Positions 30,864 to 39,122 of a stretch of DNA of 64,000 nucleotides are shown piece by piece (within the stretch, counting starts at the first letter, position 1; every line of letters begins with the position of its first letter). The stretch covers positions 62,001-126,000 of the forward strand of contig NZ_LQOM01000024.1 in assembly GCF_002101595.1 (NCBI RefSeq), given 5' to 3'. Under the pieces are notes generated by a model, which was not told the DNA's origin, did not search any database, and saw only the letters and a list, made by a program, of their open reading frames with translations. The translations under genes were made by a program, and so were the position numbers. This DNA is from Mycobacterium celatum (GTDB lineage Bacteria > Actinomycetota > Actinomycetes > Mycobacteriales > Mycobacteriaceae).

Positions 30864-31970
30864 ATGTCGGTCATCATCGACCCGCGCCGCCACGACGCGG
30901 TGCTGTTCGACCTGGACGATCCGTCGACCGACGCACTGACCCAGCGACTCCGCGACGCCGGTGTCGGCGCCGAGCGCATCGGGGCTTCGGTGCGGCCGGG
31001 CCGCTGCGCCGTCGTCACCGCCAGCGCGGACGGCGTCGCGAAAGCTCGGGCCGGCGGATTCGCGCTGGTGATCGGTGTCGACGCGACGGGATCAGGCGAC
31101 GAGTTGCGCCGCAGCGGTGCCGACGCCGTCGTCGCCGATCTGCGCGACGTGCAGGTGCGCACCGGGGATCGGCGCATGTCGGAGTTGCCCGACGCCGTTG
31201 CGGCCCACGACGTCGCGGCCGGCCGCCAGCCCGCGGTGTTCTTCGACTTCGACGGCACGCTTTCGGAGATCGTCGACGACCCAGACTCGGCCCGGCTGGC
31301 CGACGGTGCGGCCGACGCGCTGACGTCGCTGGCGGCGCGGTGCCCGATCGCGATACTGTCCGGCCGCGACCTCGCCGACGTCCGGCAGCGGATCGGCCTG
31401 CCCGGCATCTGGTATGCGGGCAGCCACGGTTTCGAGCTGACCGGACCCGACGGCGAACACCACCACAACGAGGACGCCGCGGCGGCGATTCCCACCCTGG
31501 AGCAGGCCGCCGGACAGCTGCGCGACCAGCTTCACCAGATTACCGGTGTTGCGGTGGAGCACAAGCGATTTGGTGTGGCCATACACTACCGCAACGCCGA
31601 ACGGGACAGGGTCGGCGAGGTGACCGCGGCAGTGCGGGCGGCAGGTCAGCGCACCGGGCTTCGAGTGACCACCGGGCGTGAGGTCATCGAGCTTCGGCCC
31701 AACGTGGACTGGGACAAGGGAAAGACGCTGCGCTGGGTGCTCGACCACATCAGCGACGTCGCAGACGGTCGCTTGCTACCGATCTACCTCGGCGACGACA
31801 TCACCGACGAGGACGCGTTCGACGCCGTGCACGACGACGGCATCGGAATTGTGGTGCGCCACACCGAAGATGGCGATCGCGCCACCGCCGCGCGCTACGC
31901 GCTGGACAGCCCTGCCGCGGTCGTCGCATTCACCGAGCAACTGGCGAGGCAGATAGGACACCATCGATGA
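30864..31970 (+). CDS. otsB2: Trehalose-6-phosphate phosphatase
   Basis: A HAD-superfamily phosphatase (368 aa) completing trehalose synthesis by the OtsA-OtsB route. The catalytic domain starts at about residue 127 with FFDFDGTLSEIVDDP (nucleophile and general-acid Asp), then ILSGRDLADV, WYAGSHGFEL, the Lys-containing EHKRFGVAIHYRN, and LGDDITDEDAF for Mg. The first 110 residues are a degenerate HAD-like domain (AVLFDLDDPST), a feature of mycobacterial OtsB2. The end overlaps the next gene by 4 bp (ATGA). Confidence 0.93.
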   Translation: MSVIIDPRRHDAVLFDLDDPSTDALTQRLRDAGVGAERIGASVRPGRCAVVTASADGVAKARAGGFALVIGVDATGSGDELRRSGADAVVADLRDVQVRTGDRRMSELPDAVAAHDVAAGRQPAVFFDFDGTLSEIVDDPDSARLADGAADALTSLAARCPIAILSGRDLADVRQRIGLPGIWYAGSHGFELTGPDGEHHHNEDAAAAIPTLEQAAGQLRDQLHQITGVAVEHKRFGVAIHYRNAERDRVGEVTAAVRAAGQRTGLRVTTGREVIELRPNVDWDKGKTLRWVLDHISDVADGRLLPIYLGDDITDEDAFDAVHDDGIGIVVRHTEDGDRATAARYALDSPAAVVAFTEQLARQIGHHR

Positions 31971-33157
31971 CGACATTCTTCCGGCGGTTGGGTTCCCTGC
32001 TGTGCGCATTTGGGGTGGTCGCGACCGGCTGCACGTCGACTGCCGAGACTCCTCCCCCCTCGTCGTCGGCCGATCCGGCCAAGGCCCGGGCGGTGCTGAA
32101 AATCGTCCGCGACACGATGGCGCAGGCTCATCTGAAAGCGGCGCTCGTCCGAATCACGGTGGATGGCAAGGAGATTGTCACCCAGGCGGTCGGCGACTCG
32201 ATGACGGGGGTGCCCGCGACGACGAGCATGTTCTTCCGCAACGGCGCGGTGGCGACGTCCTACGTCTCGACGCTGCTGCTCAAACTGGTCGACGAGAAAA
32301 AGGTGCGCCTGGAGGACAAGCTGTCCACCTGGCTGCCGGATATCCCCAACGCCGACCGGGTCACGCTGGGTCAGCTCGCGCACATGACGTCGGGCTACCA
32401 GGACTACGTGAACGCCGAGTTCACTGCGGCCCGCGATGCCGATCCCTTCCGGCAGTGGAATCCCGACGAACTGCTCGGTTACGCGGTGCACAAACCATTG
32501 CTCTACGAGCCCGGAACCAATTGGAACTATGCCCGAACCAACTACGTGCTGCTCAGCCTGGCGTTGGAGAAGGCCACCGGCGCTGAGCTACCGAAGCTTT
32601 TGCAGGACAAGGTGCTTGGGCCGCTGGCGCTGATCAACACCGCCAATTCGTACACGCCGCAGATCCCGGTGCCGACCCTGCATGCCTTCACCTCGGAGCG
32701 CCGCCGGGCGCTCAAGATCCCCGCCGGCACACCGTTTTACGAAGACGCCACGTTCTGGAACCCGTCCTGGACGATGCCCCGCGGCGCTGTGCAGACCACC
32801 AACATCTACGACCTCGAGGCCACCGCGGTGGGCATCGGCTCGGGCAAGCTGCTATCGCCCGGGTCGTACAAGGCGATGGTTTCCAACGATCTGCGCGGCA
32901 GCGTGCAGGGCGGCACCTACGGAATGGGAATCGTCGTCTCCGGCAATTGGCTGCTGCAAAATTCGATGTTCGCCGGCGAGTCCGCGGTCGAAGCCTATCT
33001 GCCGTCGCAGAAGATCGCGGTCGCGGTTGCAGTCACCTACCACCCCACGGCATTTGACGACCAGGGCAACTACCGCAACGAGGCCGACACGCTGTTCCAG
33101 AAGATCGGCGCCGAGTTGGCCCCCAACGACGCCCCGCCGGTGCCGCCCGCGGGCTAA
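31967..33157 (+). CDS. Serine-hydrolase-like lipoprotein, catalytic motifs lost
   Basis: A 396-aa protein of the beta-lactamase/class C esterase fold, probably a lipoprotein: signal sequence with GVVATGC as lipobox. Fold markers are clear: MFFRNGAVATSYVSTLLLKLVDEKKVRLEDKLSTWLPDIPN, LAHMTSGYQDY and WNYARTNYVLLSLALEKATG. The SxxK motif, normally GSVTK at this spot, reads GAVAT, so both the nucleophile Ser and the Lys are gone. YxN reads YAR, and no HxG/KTG triad is evident. It is probably a non-catalytic binding protein in the envelope. It is translationally coupled to otsB2. Confidence 0.85.
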   Translation: MTTFFRRLGSLLCAFGVVATGCTSTAETPPPSSSADPAKARAVLKIVRDTMAQAHLKAALVRITVDGKEIVTQAVGDSMTGVPATTSMFFRNGAVATSYVSTLLLKLVDEKKVRLEDKLSTWLPDIPNADRVTLGQLAHMTSGYQDYVNAEFTAARDADPFRQWNPDELLGYAVHKPLLYEPGTNWNYARTNYVLLSLALEKATGAELPKLLQDKVLGPLALINTANSYTPQIPVPTLHAFTSERRRALKIPAGTPFYEDATFWNPSWTMPRGAVQTTNIYDLEATAVGIGSGKLLSPGSYKAMVSNDLRGSVQGGTYGMGIVVSGNWLLQNSMFAGESAVEAYLPSQKIAVAVAVTYHPTAFDDQGNYRNEADTLFQKIGAELAPNDAPPVPPAG

Positions 33158-33158
33158 G

Positions 33159-33374
33159 TCAGCTGTCCTTGTCCTTGTCCTTGTCCTTGTCCTTGGGCTT
33201 GTCGCCGTCGCCGGCCTGGCCTACCTCGATGGTGGCCCAGTGACTCGGCGAGATGAGGACGGACCACTTACCCGCCTCGCGCCCCATCTTGAGCACGCCG
33301 TTTTCGACTTCCCACTTGGTGCTGTCGTCGTAGTCGGTCTCTTGACCGTCGCTGTAGGTGAGTTTGAACGCCAT
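33159..33374 (-). CDS. Small acidic/basic-tailed hypothetical protein
   Basis: A 71-aa protein: MAFKLTYSDGQETDYDDST, then KWEVENGVLKMGREAGKWSVLISPSHWATIEV, then a charged tail of alternating Lys-Asp (KPKDKDKDKDKDS). The body looks like a small beta-barrel domain; I do not recognise a named family. ATG 33374 gives a compact protein; a start at 33392 would add six residues. It is convergent with the preceding lipoprotein gene, with a 1-bp gap. The tail is encoded by a hexanucleotide repeat and could vary in length. Confidence 0.7.
   Translation of the reverse strand: MAFKLTYSDGQETDYDDSTKWEVENGVLKMGREAGKWSVLISPSHWATIEVGQAGDGDKPKDKDKDKDKDS
33165..33194 (+). repeat. Hexanucleotide microsatellite (GTCCTT)x5
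   Basis: Five perfect tandem copies of GTCCTT on the plus strand, reading Lys-Asp repeats on the minus strand inside the small gene's 3' end. Unit gains or losses keep frame. Confidence 0.95.
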
Positions 33375-33403
33375 GGCCGCAGAGTGCCGCAATGGCGGCC
33401 CCG

Positions 33404-34276
33404 TTAAACCTCGGTGTATTCCACCGCGCCGTCCTCGAGCACCAGCCGCGCGTCGCTGCCGTCGACCCCAGAAGCTTCCGTGCGGAACACCGCCTTGCCG
33501 GGCCCGGTGCGCCAGATCAAGGTGGTCAGCGTCTCCCCTGGAAAGACCGGCTTGGTGAATCGTGCGCTGATCGAGGTGATGGCGGCCGCGTCGCCCTTAC
33601 CGAGCTCGGCGACCAGGGCGCGACCCGACACCCCGTACGTGCACAACCCGTGCATGATCGGCTTGGGAAAGCCCGCCAACTCCCGGGCGAACCACGGGTC
33701 GCTGTGCAGTGGGTTGCGGTCGCCGGACAGCCGATAGATCAGCGGCTGATCTTCCCGGGTGGGCAACGGAATTCGAGCGTCGGGCTCGCGGTCAGGGATT
33801 TCCGGTGCGACCGGCCGCTGGCCCGGCTCGCCGCCGAAGCCGCCTTCGCCGCGGATGACGAGCGTCGTGAGCGTCTCGGCGACCAGCGTCCCCGAATCGG
33901 GGTCGGTGCCGCGGCCGCGCAGCATGACGATGGCGTTCTTGCCCTCGCCCTTGTCCTGGATGTCGGCCACCTCCGAAACCACCGACAGCTTCCCCGCCGG
34001 CGGCAGCGGCCTATGCAGCCGAATGCCCTGCGAACCGTGTAAGAGCATGGCCCAGTTGAACGTTCCGATCTTGGCGGCCGCCCCGAATGCGGGACAGCAG
34101 ATCACCGCATAGGTCGGGAGTACCTGCTGGGTGATGCCGTGGCTGTTCTCGGTCGTGAAGGACAGATCCTCGGTCCCGGCCCCGACACCGAGCGCATACA
34201 GCATGGTGTCGCGGTCGGTCCACTCGAACAGCATCGGCTCGGTCGTCGCGCCGATCGCCTTGGGGTCGATCGCCAT
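33404..34276 (-). CDS. htdY: MaoC-like 3-hydroxyacyl dehydratase (HtdY-like)
   Basis: A 290-aa double-hotdog hydratase 2, related to Rv3389c, dehydrating 3-hydroxyacyl-CoA/ACP or hydrating enoyl thioesters. N-terminal hotdog: FEWTDRDTMLYALGVGAG to LPTYAVI. C-terminal hotdog with the hydratase-2 motif YRLSGDRNPLHSDPWFARELAGFPKPIMHGL, in which Asp and His are catalytic. ATG 34276 follows an AGGAG site. The huge frame continuing to 35242 is antisense to lpqD. It is divergent from lpqD, as in M. tuberculosis. Confidence 0.93.
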   Translation of the reverse strand: MAIDPKAIGATTEPMLFEWTDRDTMLYALGVGAGTEDLSFTTENSHGITQQVLPTYAVICCPAFGAAAKIGTFNWAMLLHGSQGIRLHRPLPPAGKLSVVSEVADIQDKGEGKNAIVMLRGRGTDPDSGTLVAETLTTLVIRGEGGFGGEPGQRPVAPEIPDREPDARIPLPTREDQPLIYRLSGDRNPLHSDPWFARELAGFPKPIMHGLCTYGVSGRALVAELGKGDAAAITSISARFTKPVFPGETLTTLIWRTGPGKAVFRTEASGVDGSDARLVLEDGAVEYTEV

Positions 34277-34363
34277 CCAGGTCTCCTCTCGATCGGGCTC
34301 AGCGGCGTGGCCATTCCAGCCAAATTCACCACACTGAAGCCTCCGACAAGGCAGGCTATCGCC

Positions 34364-35071
34364 ATGCCGAACCGCACCCTTATCTGGAAGGCTCTGGCCG
34401 CGCTCGTCGTGGGGATAACCGTCGGCGCCTGCTCGGGCGGCACACCGCACGTGCGCAGCATCACCCTGACCTTCGTCCGGCACGCCGAATCCGAGGCCAA
34501 CGCCGACGGGATGATCAACACCGAGGTGCCCGGGCCGGGTCTCACCGAACAAGGCGAGGGTCAGGCCGAGCAGCTCGCCCGCCAGCTGGCTCGCAACAAA
34601 TACGACGGCGTGTACGCCTCGACAATGGTCCGCACCCAGCAGACCGCCGCGCCGTTGGCCAGAGAACTCCACGAGCAGGTGCAGATCCTGCCCGGCCTGC
34701 GCGAGATCGACGCCGGCTGGTACGACAACACCCGCTCGGACCGTGCCGGCCAGACCTATCTGCTGGCTCCCGCCGATTGGCTCAACGGCGACATCCAGGA
34801 CGCCATCCCGGGCTCGGTCAGCGGAAAACAGTTCAACGACCAGTTCAGTGCCGCCGTCCAGAAGATTTACGACAGCGGCGACAACAAGCCGATCGCGTTC
34901 TCGCACGGCACCGCGATCGCGTACTGGACGCTGATGAACGTGAAGAACCCCAACGAGAGCCTGGCCAAGTCCCATCCGCTGCCCAACACCGGGCGCGTCG
35001 TGATCACTGGGAGCCCCGCGATGGGATGGACGCTGGTGGACTGGGACGGCATCCGCGACTTCCGCCACTAG
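34364..35071 (+). CDS. lpqD: Lipoprotein, histidine phosphatase family
   Basis: A 235-aa lipoprotein with signal ALAALVVGITVGAC and Cys-lipobox VGACSGG. LTFVRHAESEANADG carries the phosphohistidine RH motif; YASTMVRTQQTA follows, and FSHGTAIAYW gives the second His. It is of the phosphoglycerate mutase-like superfamily, anchored outside the membrane; the likely role is a phosphatase. It matches LpqD (Rv3390). A 54-bp tandem repeat begins at its stop codon. Confidence 0.92.
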   Translation: MPNRTLIWKALAALVVGITVGACSGGTPHVRSITLTFVRHAESEANADGMINTEVPGPGLTEQGEGQAEQLARQLARNKYDGVYASTMVRTQQTAAPLARELHEQVQILPGLREIDAGWYDNTRSDRAGQTYLLAPADWLNGDIQDAIPGSVSGKQFNDQFSAAVQKIYDSGDNKPIAFSHGTAIAYWTLMNVKNPNESLAKSHPLPNTGRVVITGSPAMGWTLVDWDGIRDFRH

Positions 35072-35184
35072 CCACGGGGCCATAGTGGCGACCCGCCGCG
35101 CCCGGCTTCGCCACGCTTGCGATCGCCACGGGGCCATAGTGGCGACCCGCCGCGCCCGGCTTCGCCGCGCTTGCGATCGCCACG
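35071..35184 (+). repeat. 54-bp tandem repeat (VNTR), 2.1 copies
   Basis: Copy 1 (35071-35124) and copy 2 (35125-35178) are identical except one A/G change at position 42 of the unit; a third copy begins with GCCACG (35179-35184). Each starts GCCACGGGGCCATAGTGGC, itself an inverted repeat. It fills most of the gap between lpqD and acrA1. Size and position recall mycobacterial MIRU-VNTR loci, but I did not match a named one. Confidence 0.93.
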
Positions 35185-35240
35185 TCGATCGCGTCACACG
35201 GCATTGACGGTTGCCGGTACCAGCGGTCACGATTGCTGGC

Positions 35241-37253
35241 ATGCGCTATGTCGTTACCGGCGGTACCGGGTTTATCGGGCGGCGTGTCGTCTCACGCCTG
35301 CTGGCCGTAGAACCCGACGCCGAAGTGTGGGTGTTGGTCCGCCGCGGGTCGCTCGGCCGCTTCGAACGGCTGGCCGCCGAGTGGGGTGAACGGGCAAAGC
35401 CGCTGGTCGGTGACCTGACCGCGACGGATCTGGGGTTGACCGACGAGGCGGTGGCCGAGCTCGGCGACGTCACTCATGTGGTGCACTGCGCGGCGATCTA
35501 CGACATCACTGCCTCCGACGCCGAGCAGCGCACCGCCAACGTCGACGGCACCCGTGCGGTGATCGAGCTGGCACGACGGCTCGACGCGACGCTGCACCAC
35601 GTGTCGTCGATCGCGGTGGCCGGCGACTTCCGCGGCGAGTACACCGAGGCCGATTTCGACGTCGGCCAGGAGCTGCCCACGCCATATCACCAGACCAAGT
35701 TCGAAGCCGAGTCGCTGGTGCGCTCGACGCCGGGGCTGCGTTACCGGATCTACCGGCCGGCGGTGGTGGTGGGCGATTCGCGCACCGGAGAGATGGACAA
35801 GGTCGACGGCCCCTACTACTTCTTCGGGGTGCTCGCTCGGTTGGCTGTCCTGCCGCGATTCACCCCGATCATGTTGCCCGACACCGGACGCACCAACATC
35901 GTGCCGGTCGACTATGTGGTCAACGCGCTGGTGTGGCTGATGCACGCCGATGGTCGCGACGGCCAGACGTTCCACCTGACCGCGCCGAAAACCATTGGGC
36001 TGCGCGGCATTTACCGCGGTATCGCCGCCGAGGCGGGCCTGCCGCCGCTGCGCGGATCGCTGCCGCGTTCGGTGGCCGCGCCGGTGCTGCGGGTGCGCGG
36101 CCGGGCCAAGGTGTGGCGCAACATGGCGGCCACCCAGCTGGGCATTCCCGCCGAGGTCCTCGACGTCGTCGACCTGGCGCCCACGTTTGTGTCCGACGAG
36201 ACGCGGAAGGCCTTGCAGGGCACGGGTATTGAAGTCCCCGAGTTCGCGTCGTACGCGCCGAAGTTGTGGCGGTACTGGGCCGAGCATCTGGACCCGGACC
36301 GGGCCCGTCGCGCCGATCCCGCCGGTCCGCTGGTCGGCAAGCACGTGATCATCACCGGGGCGTCCAGCGGCATCGGCCGTGCGTCGGCGATCGCGGTGGC
36401 CGAGCGCGGCGCGACGGTGTTCGCGCTGGCCCGCAGCGGCGAGGCGCTCGACGACCTGGTCGCCGAGATCCGCGCGGCCGGCGGCCGGGCCTACGCGTTC
36501 ACCTGCGACGTCACCGATTCGGCGTCGGTGGAGCACACCGTCAAGGACATCCTGGGTCGGTTCGACCATGTCGACTATCTGGTCAACAACGCCGGCCGCT
36601 CGATTCGCCGCTCGGTGGTGAACTCCGTTGACCGGCTACACGACTACGAGCGGGTGATGGCGGTCAACTACTTCGGCGCGGTGCGGATGGTGCTGGCGCT
36701 GCTGCCGCACTGGCGGGAGCGGCGGTTCGGGCACGTCGTCAACGTCTCCAGCGCCGGGGTGCAAGCCCGCAGCCCCAAGTACAGCTCGTATCTGCCGTCC
36801 AAGGCGGCGCTGGACGCGTTCGCCGAGGTGGTGGCGTCGGAGACGCTGTCGGACCACATCACGTTCACCAACATCCACATGCCGTTGGTGCGCACCCCGA
36901 TGATCGCGCCGTCGCGGCGGCTCAACCCGATGCGGGCGATCAGCCCCGAACATGCGGCGGCCATGGTGGTGCGCGGCCTGATCGAGAAGCCGGCGCGGAT
37001 CGACACCCCGCTGGGCACGCTGGCCGAGGCCGGCAACTATTTCACGCCCAAGCTGTCGCGGCGGATCCTGCACCAGCTGTATCTCGGCTACCCGGATTCA
37101 CCGGCCGCGCTGGGCATCGAGCCCGCGGATTCTGTTGCGCCGCAGCCGTCGTCGCGGCGACGGCCGAAACGCCCGGTTCGCGCCGTCACTTCCGTGCGCG
37201 TGCTCCGGCCGGTCCGGCGGGTGGCGCGTTTGGTACCCGGGGTGCATTGGTAA
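35241..37253 (+). CDS. acrA1: Fatty acyl-CoA reductase, two-domain SDR
   Basis: A 670-aa protein with two Rossmann modules. The N-terminal extended-SDR half (VVTGGTGFIGRRVVSRLL, HVSSIAVAGD, YHQTKFEAE, then FHLTAPKT) is like fatty acyl-CoA reductases. The C-terminal classical SDR (HVIITGASSGIGRASA near residue 370, NNAGR, and YSSYLPSKAALD with the YxxxK pair) ends with LHQLYLGYPDS. A basic tail finishes PGVHW. It closely follows Rv3391 AcrA1, thought to reduce fatty acyl-CoA to aldehyde or alcohol for wax or lipid synthesis. Start ATG 35241 after the tandem repeat. Confidence 0.92.
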   Translation: MRYVVTGGTGFIGRRVVSRLLAVEPDAEVWVLVRRGSLGRFERLAAEWGERAKPLVGDLTATDLGLTDEAVAELGDVTHVVHCAAIYDITASDAEQRTANVDGTRAVIELARRLDATLHHVSSIAVAGDFRGEYTEADFDVGQELPTPYHQTKFEAESLVRSTPGLRYRIYRPAVVVGDSRTGEMDKVDGPYYFFGVLARLAVLPRFTPIMLPDTGRTNIVPVDYVVNALVWLMHADGRDGQTFHLTAPKTIGLRGIYRGIAAEAGLPPLRGSLPRSVAAPVLRVRGRAKVWRNMAATQLGIPAEVLDVVDLAPTFVSDETRKALQGTGIEVPEFASYAPKLWRYWAEHLDPDRARRADPAGPLVGKHVIITGASSGIGRASAIAVAERGATVFALARSGEALDDLVAEIRAAGGRAYAFTCDVTDSASVEHTVKDILGRFDHVDYLVNNAGRSIRRSVVNSVDRLHDYERVMAVNYFGAVRMVLALLPHWRERRFGHVVNVSSAGVQARSPKYSSYLPSKAALDAFAEVVASETLSDHITFTNIHMPLVRTPMIAPSRRLNPMRAISPEHAAAMVVRGLIEKPARIDTPLGTLAEAGNYFTPKLSRRILHQLYLGYPDSPAALGIEPADSVAPQPSSRRRPKRPVRAVTSVRVLRPVRRVARLVPGVHW

Positions 37254-37263
37254 TCCCCTTCGA

Positions 37264-37947
37264 GTGGACGCTGATACCTTCGCCGCGGCCGGCGTGTGCG
37301 TGATGCCCCCCATCGACGTGGCGCGCAGCCTCGGCGTCGACGAGGACGTCTGGACCCGGTTCGGCGCACATTGGGACGAGCTGGCCCCGGATCCCTATGC
37401 GGCGGAGTTGGGCATTCAGCGGCTGCGGCGCTACGGCCATTACAGATTCGCCGACGGCTTGTTCGAGCCGGTGCCCATCGGTGCGTTCGTGCAGCCGCAA
37501 GACTCCAACCCGCTCTACGTGGAGCGGGATCGCCACTTCGAGCCGCTGACCGACACGTTCGCCAGTGATCCACTTCTCGACGGCCTGCTGAGGCTGCTGG
37601 TCCGGTTCGCGACGGCCCTTGACGACGTTGCGGAGTGGACCGTCAAGGTGCATCCGTTCCGGGTCCTCGCATCGGCGGACAGCGACGGCCGGCCCACCCC
37701 CGAGGGACTGCATCGCGACGGGGTCACGCTGGTCACCTCGCTGCTGATCGGCCGGCGCAATGCGGTCGGCGGCGAAAGCACAGTGTTCGATATGGACGGT
37801 CGACGGCTGCTGGCGACGACACTGTCCGAGCGGGGCACGCTGCTGTTGGGCGACGATCGTCGCACCGTGCACGGCGTCTCACCGATCCGGCCACTTGACG
37901 AGTCGGCGCCCGCTGTGCGCGACGTTCTGGTAATCACGTTCGCATGA
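37264..37947 (+). CDS. 2OG-Fe(II) dioxygenase (DUF2257-type)
   Basis: A non-heme iron dioxygenase (227 aa) of the 2OG-Fe_Oxy_2 family, which includes free-amino-acid hydroxylases such as isoleucine dioxygenase. EGLHRDGVTLVTSLLIGRRNAVGGESTVFD supplies the HxD pair and the GGEST signature. LLLGDDRRTVHGVSPI gives the second iron His, with the 2OG-binding Arg just before it. Start GTG 37264 or ATG 37303. It overlaps the following iunH by 4 bp (ATGA) and is 10 bp after acrA1. In M. tuberculosis the cyclopropane synthase cmaA1 occupies this slot. Confidence 0.88.
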   Translation: MDADTFAAAGVCVMPPIDVARSLGVDEDVWTRFGAHWDELAPDPYAAELGIQRLRRYGHYRFADGLFEPVPIGAFVQPQDSNPLYVERDRHFEPLTDTFASDPLLDGLLRLLVRFATALDDVAEWTVKVHPFRVLASADSDGRPTPEGLHRDGVTLVTSLLIGRRNAVGGESTVFDMDGRRLLATTLSERGTLLLGDDRRTVHGVSPIRPLDESAPAVRDVLVITFA

Positions 37948-38894
37948 ACACGTCACCGACTTTCGTCGATGTCGACACCGGTGTCGACGACGCCCTGGCG
38001 CTGGTGTACCTGCTGGCTAGCCCGGAGGCCGAACTGGTAGGCATCGCCTCGACCGGGGGAAACGTTGGGGTAGAACAGGTTTGCGAGAACAACCTCGCCC
38101 TGCTCGACCTGTGCGGGGCGCCCGACATCCCGGTCGCCAAGGGTGCCGGACAGCCGCTGAGCTGCCCGATGTGTCCGCCCGGAAAAGCTCACGGGCCCAA
38201 GGGTTTAGGGTATGCCGAGCTGCCCGTCAGTGATCGGCAGTTGGTCGGGTATGACGCTGCGACGGCCTGGGTGCAGGCGGCACGCGCCCATGCCGGAGAG
38301 CTGATCGGAGTGGCCACCGGCCCGCTGACCAACCTGGCGCTGGCGTTGCGCGCCGAACCCGCGCTGCCGACGCTGCTGCGCCGGCTGGTGATCATGGGCG
38401 GCGCCTACGACTATCGCGGCAACACCAATCCCGTGGCCGAATGGAATATCCACGTGGATCCCGAGGCGGCGGCCGAGGTGTTCGGGGCTTGGACTGAGCC
38501 CCTTCCAATCCTGTGCGGGTTGGATCTGACCCAGCACATCGCAATGACACCGGCACATTTGGAACGCTTGGGAACGACGGTGCTGACCCGGTTCATCGAC
38601 GACGCGATGCGGTTCTACTTCGAGGCCCACCGCGACGCCGGCCACGGATATCTGGCGCACTTGCATGACCCGCTGGCCGCCGCGGTGGCGTTGGATCCGC
38701 AACTGGTGGATACCCGGCCGGCGACCGTGGACGTGGAACTGACCGGCGCGCTGACCCGCGGCATGACGGTGACCGACTGGTCGGGACACTGGGGCCGAAA
38801 GCCCAACGCGCTCATCGGCGTTGGCGTTGACCCTGAGGCATTCTTCGAGCGGTTCATCGACCGGGTCGGTGCGTTCGCGCAGCGACTGGGCTAG
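37944..38894 (+). CDS. iunH: Inosine-uridine-preferring nucleoside hydrolase
   Basis: A nucleoside N-ribohydrolase (316 aa) for purine and pyrimidine salvage. FVDVDTGVDDALAL holds the calcium-binding Asp cluster, PVAKGAGQPL, ATGPLTNLALAL and IMGGAYDYRGNTNPVAEWNIHVDPEAA the substrate region, and HLHDPLAAAVALDP the catalytic His/Asp site. It is coupled to the upstream dioxygenase by an overlapping start/stop. Palindrome F starts 3 bp after its stop. Confidence 0.93.
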   Translation: MNTSPTFVDVDTGVDDALALVYLLASPEAELVGIASTGGNVGVEQVCENNLALLDLCGAPDIPVAKGAGQPLSCPMCPPGKAHGPKGLGYAELPVSDRQLVGYDAATAWVQAARAHAGELIGVATGPLTNLALALRAEPALPTLLRRLVIMGGAYDYRGNTNPVAEWNIHVDPEAAAEVFGAWTEPLPILCGLDLTQHIAMTPAHLERLGTTVLTRFIDDAMRFYFEAHRDAGHGYLAHLHDPLAAAVALDPQLVDTRPATVDVELTGALTRGMTVTDWSGHWGRKPNALIGVGVDPEAFFERFIDRVGAFAQRLG

Positions 38895-38897
38895 TTC

Positions 38898-38957
38898 GCC
38901 GAACGTGTAATCAGGGCGGAATTTTCGCGATTTTCTCGCCCTGAGTACACGCTCGGC
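38898..38957. repeat. Intergenic palindrome F
   Basis: 21-bp arms at 38898-38918 and 38937-38957 pair with two mismatches (left starts GCCGAACGTGTAATCAGGG, right ends GAGTACACGCTCGGC). The loop is AT-rich. It lies between convergent iunH and imuB. Boundaries GCCGA/CTCGGC match the other palindromes, but the interior is distinct. The following 165 bp to imuB hold nothing I can support. Confidence 0.82.
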
Positions 38958-39122
38958 AACTGCGATATCCACAGGCATCAAAGATTTCGGAGACCGTCTG
39001 CCAGAAAAGGTTGTTAGCATGCGCAAGGCGAGGGCCGAGCAGGTTCGGCACGTCGATGTTCAGGCGCTCACCACGTCAACAACACGTTGTTCAAATTGCT
39101 CGCTACACCAGAGCGGTAGCCG

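Noticed and set aside
33159..33200. GTCCTT array as a CRISPR-like or phase-variable promoter repeat
   Set aside because: No spacers are present, and the array lies within a coding frame in multiples of three.
33404..35242. A 612-codon MaoC frame
   Set aside because: Its first half is antisense to lpqD and contains the tandem repeat; ATG 34276 with a good ribosome site gives the family length.
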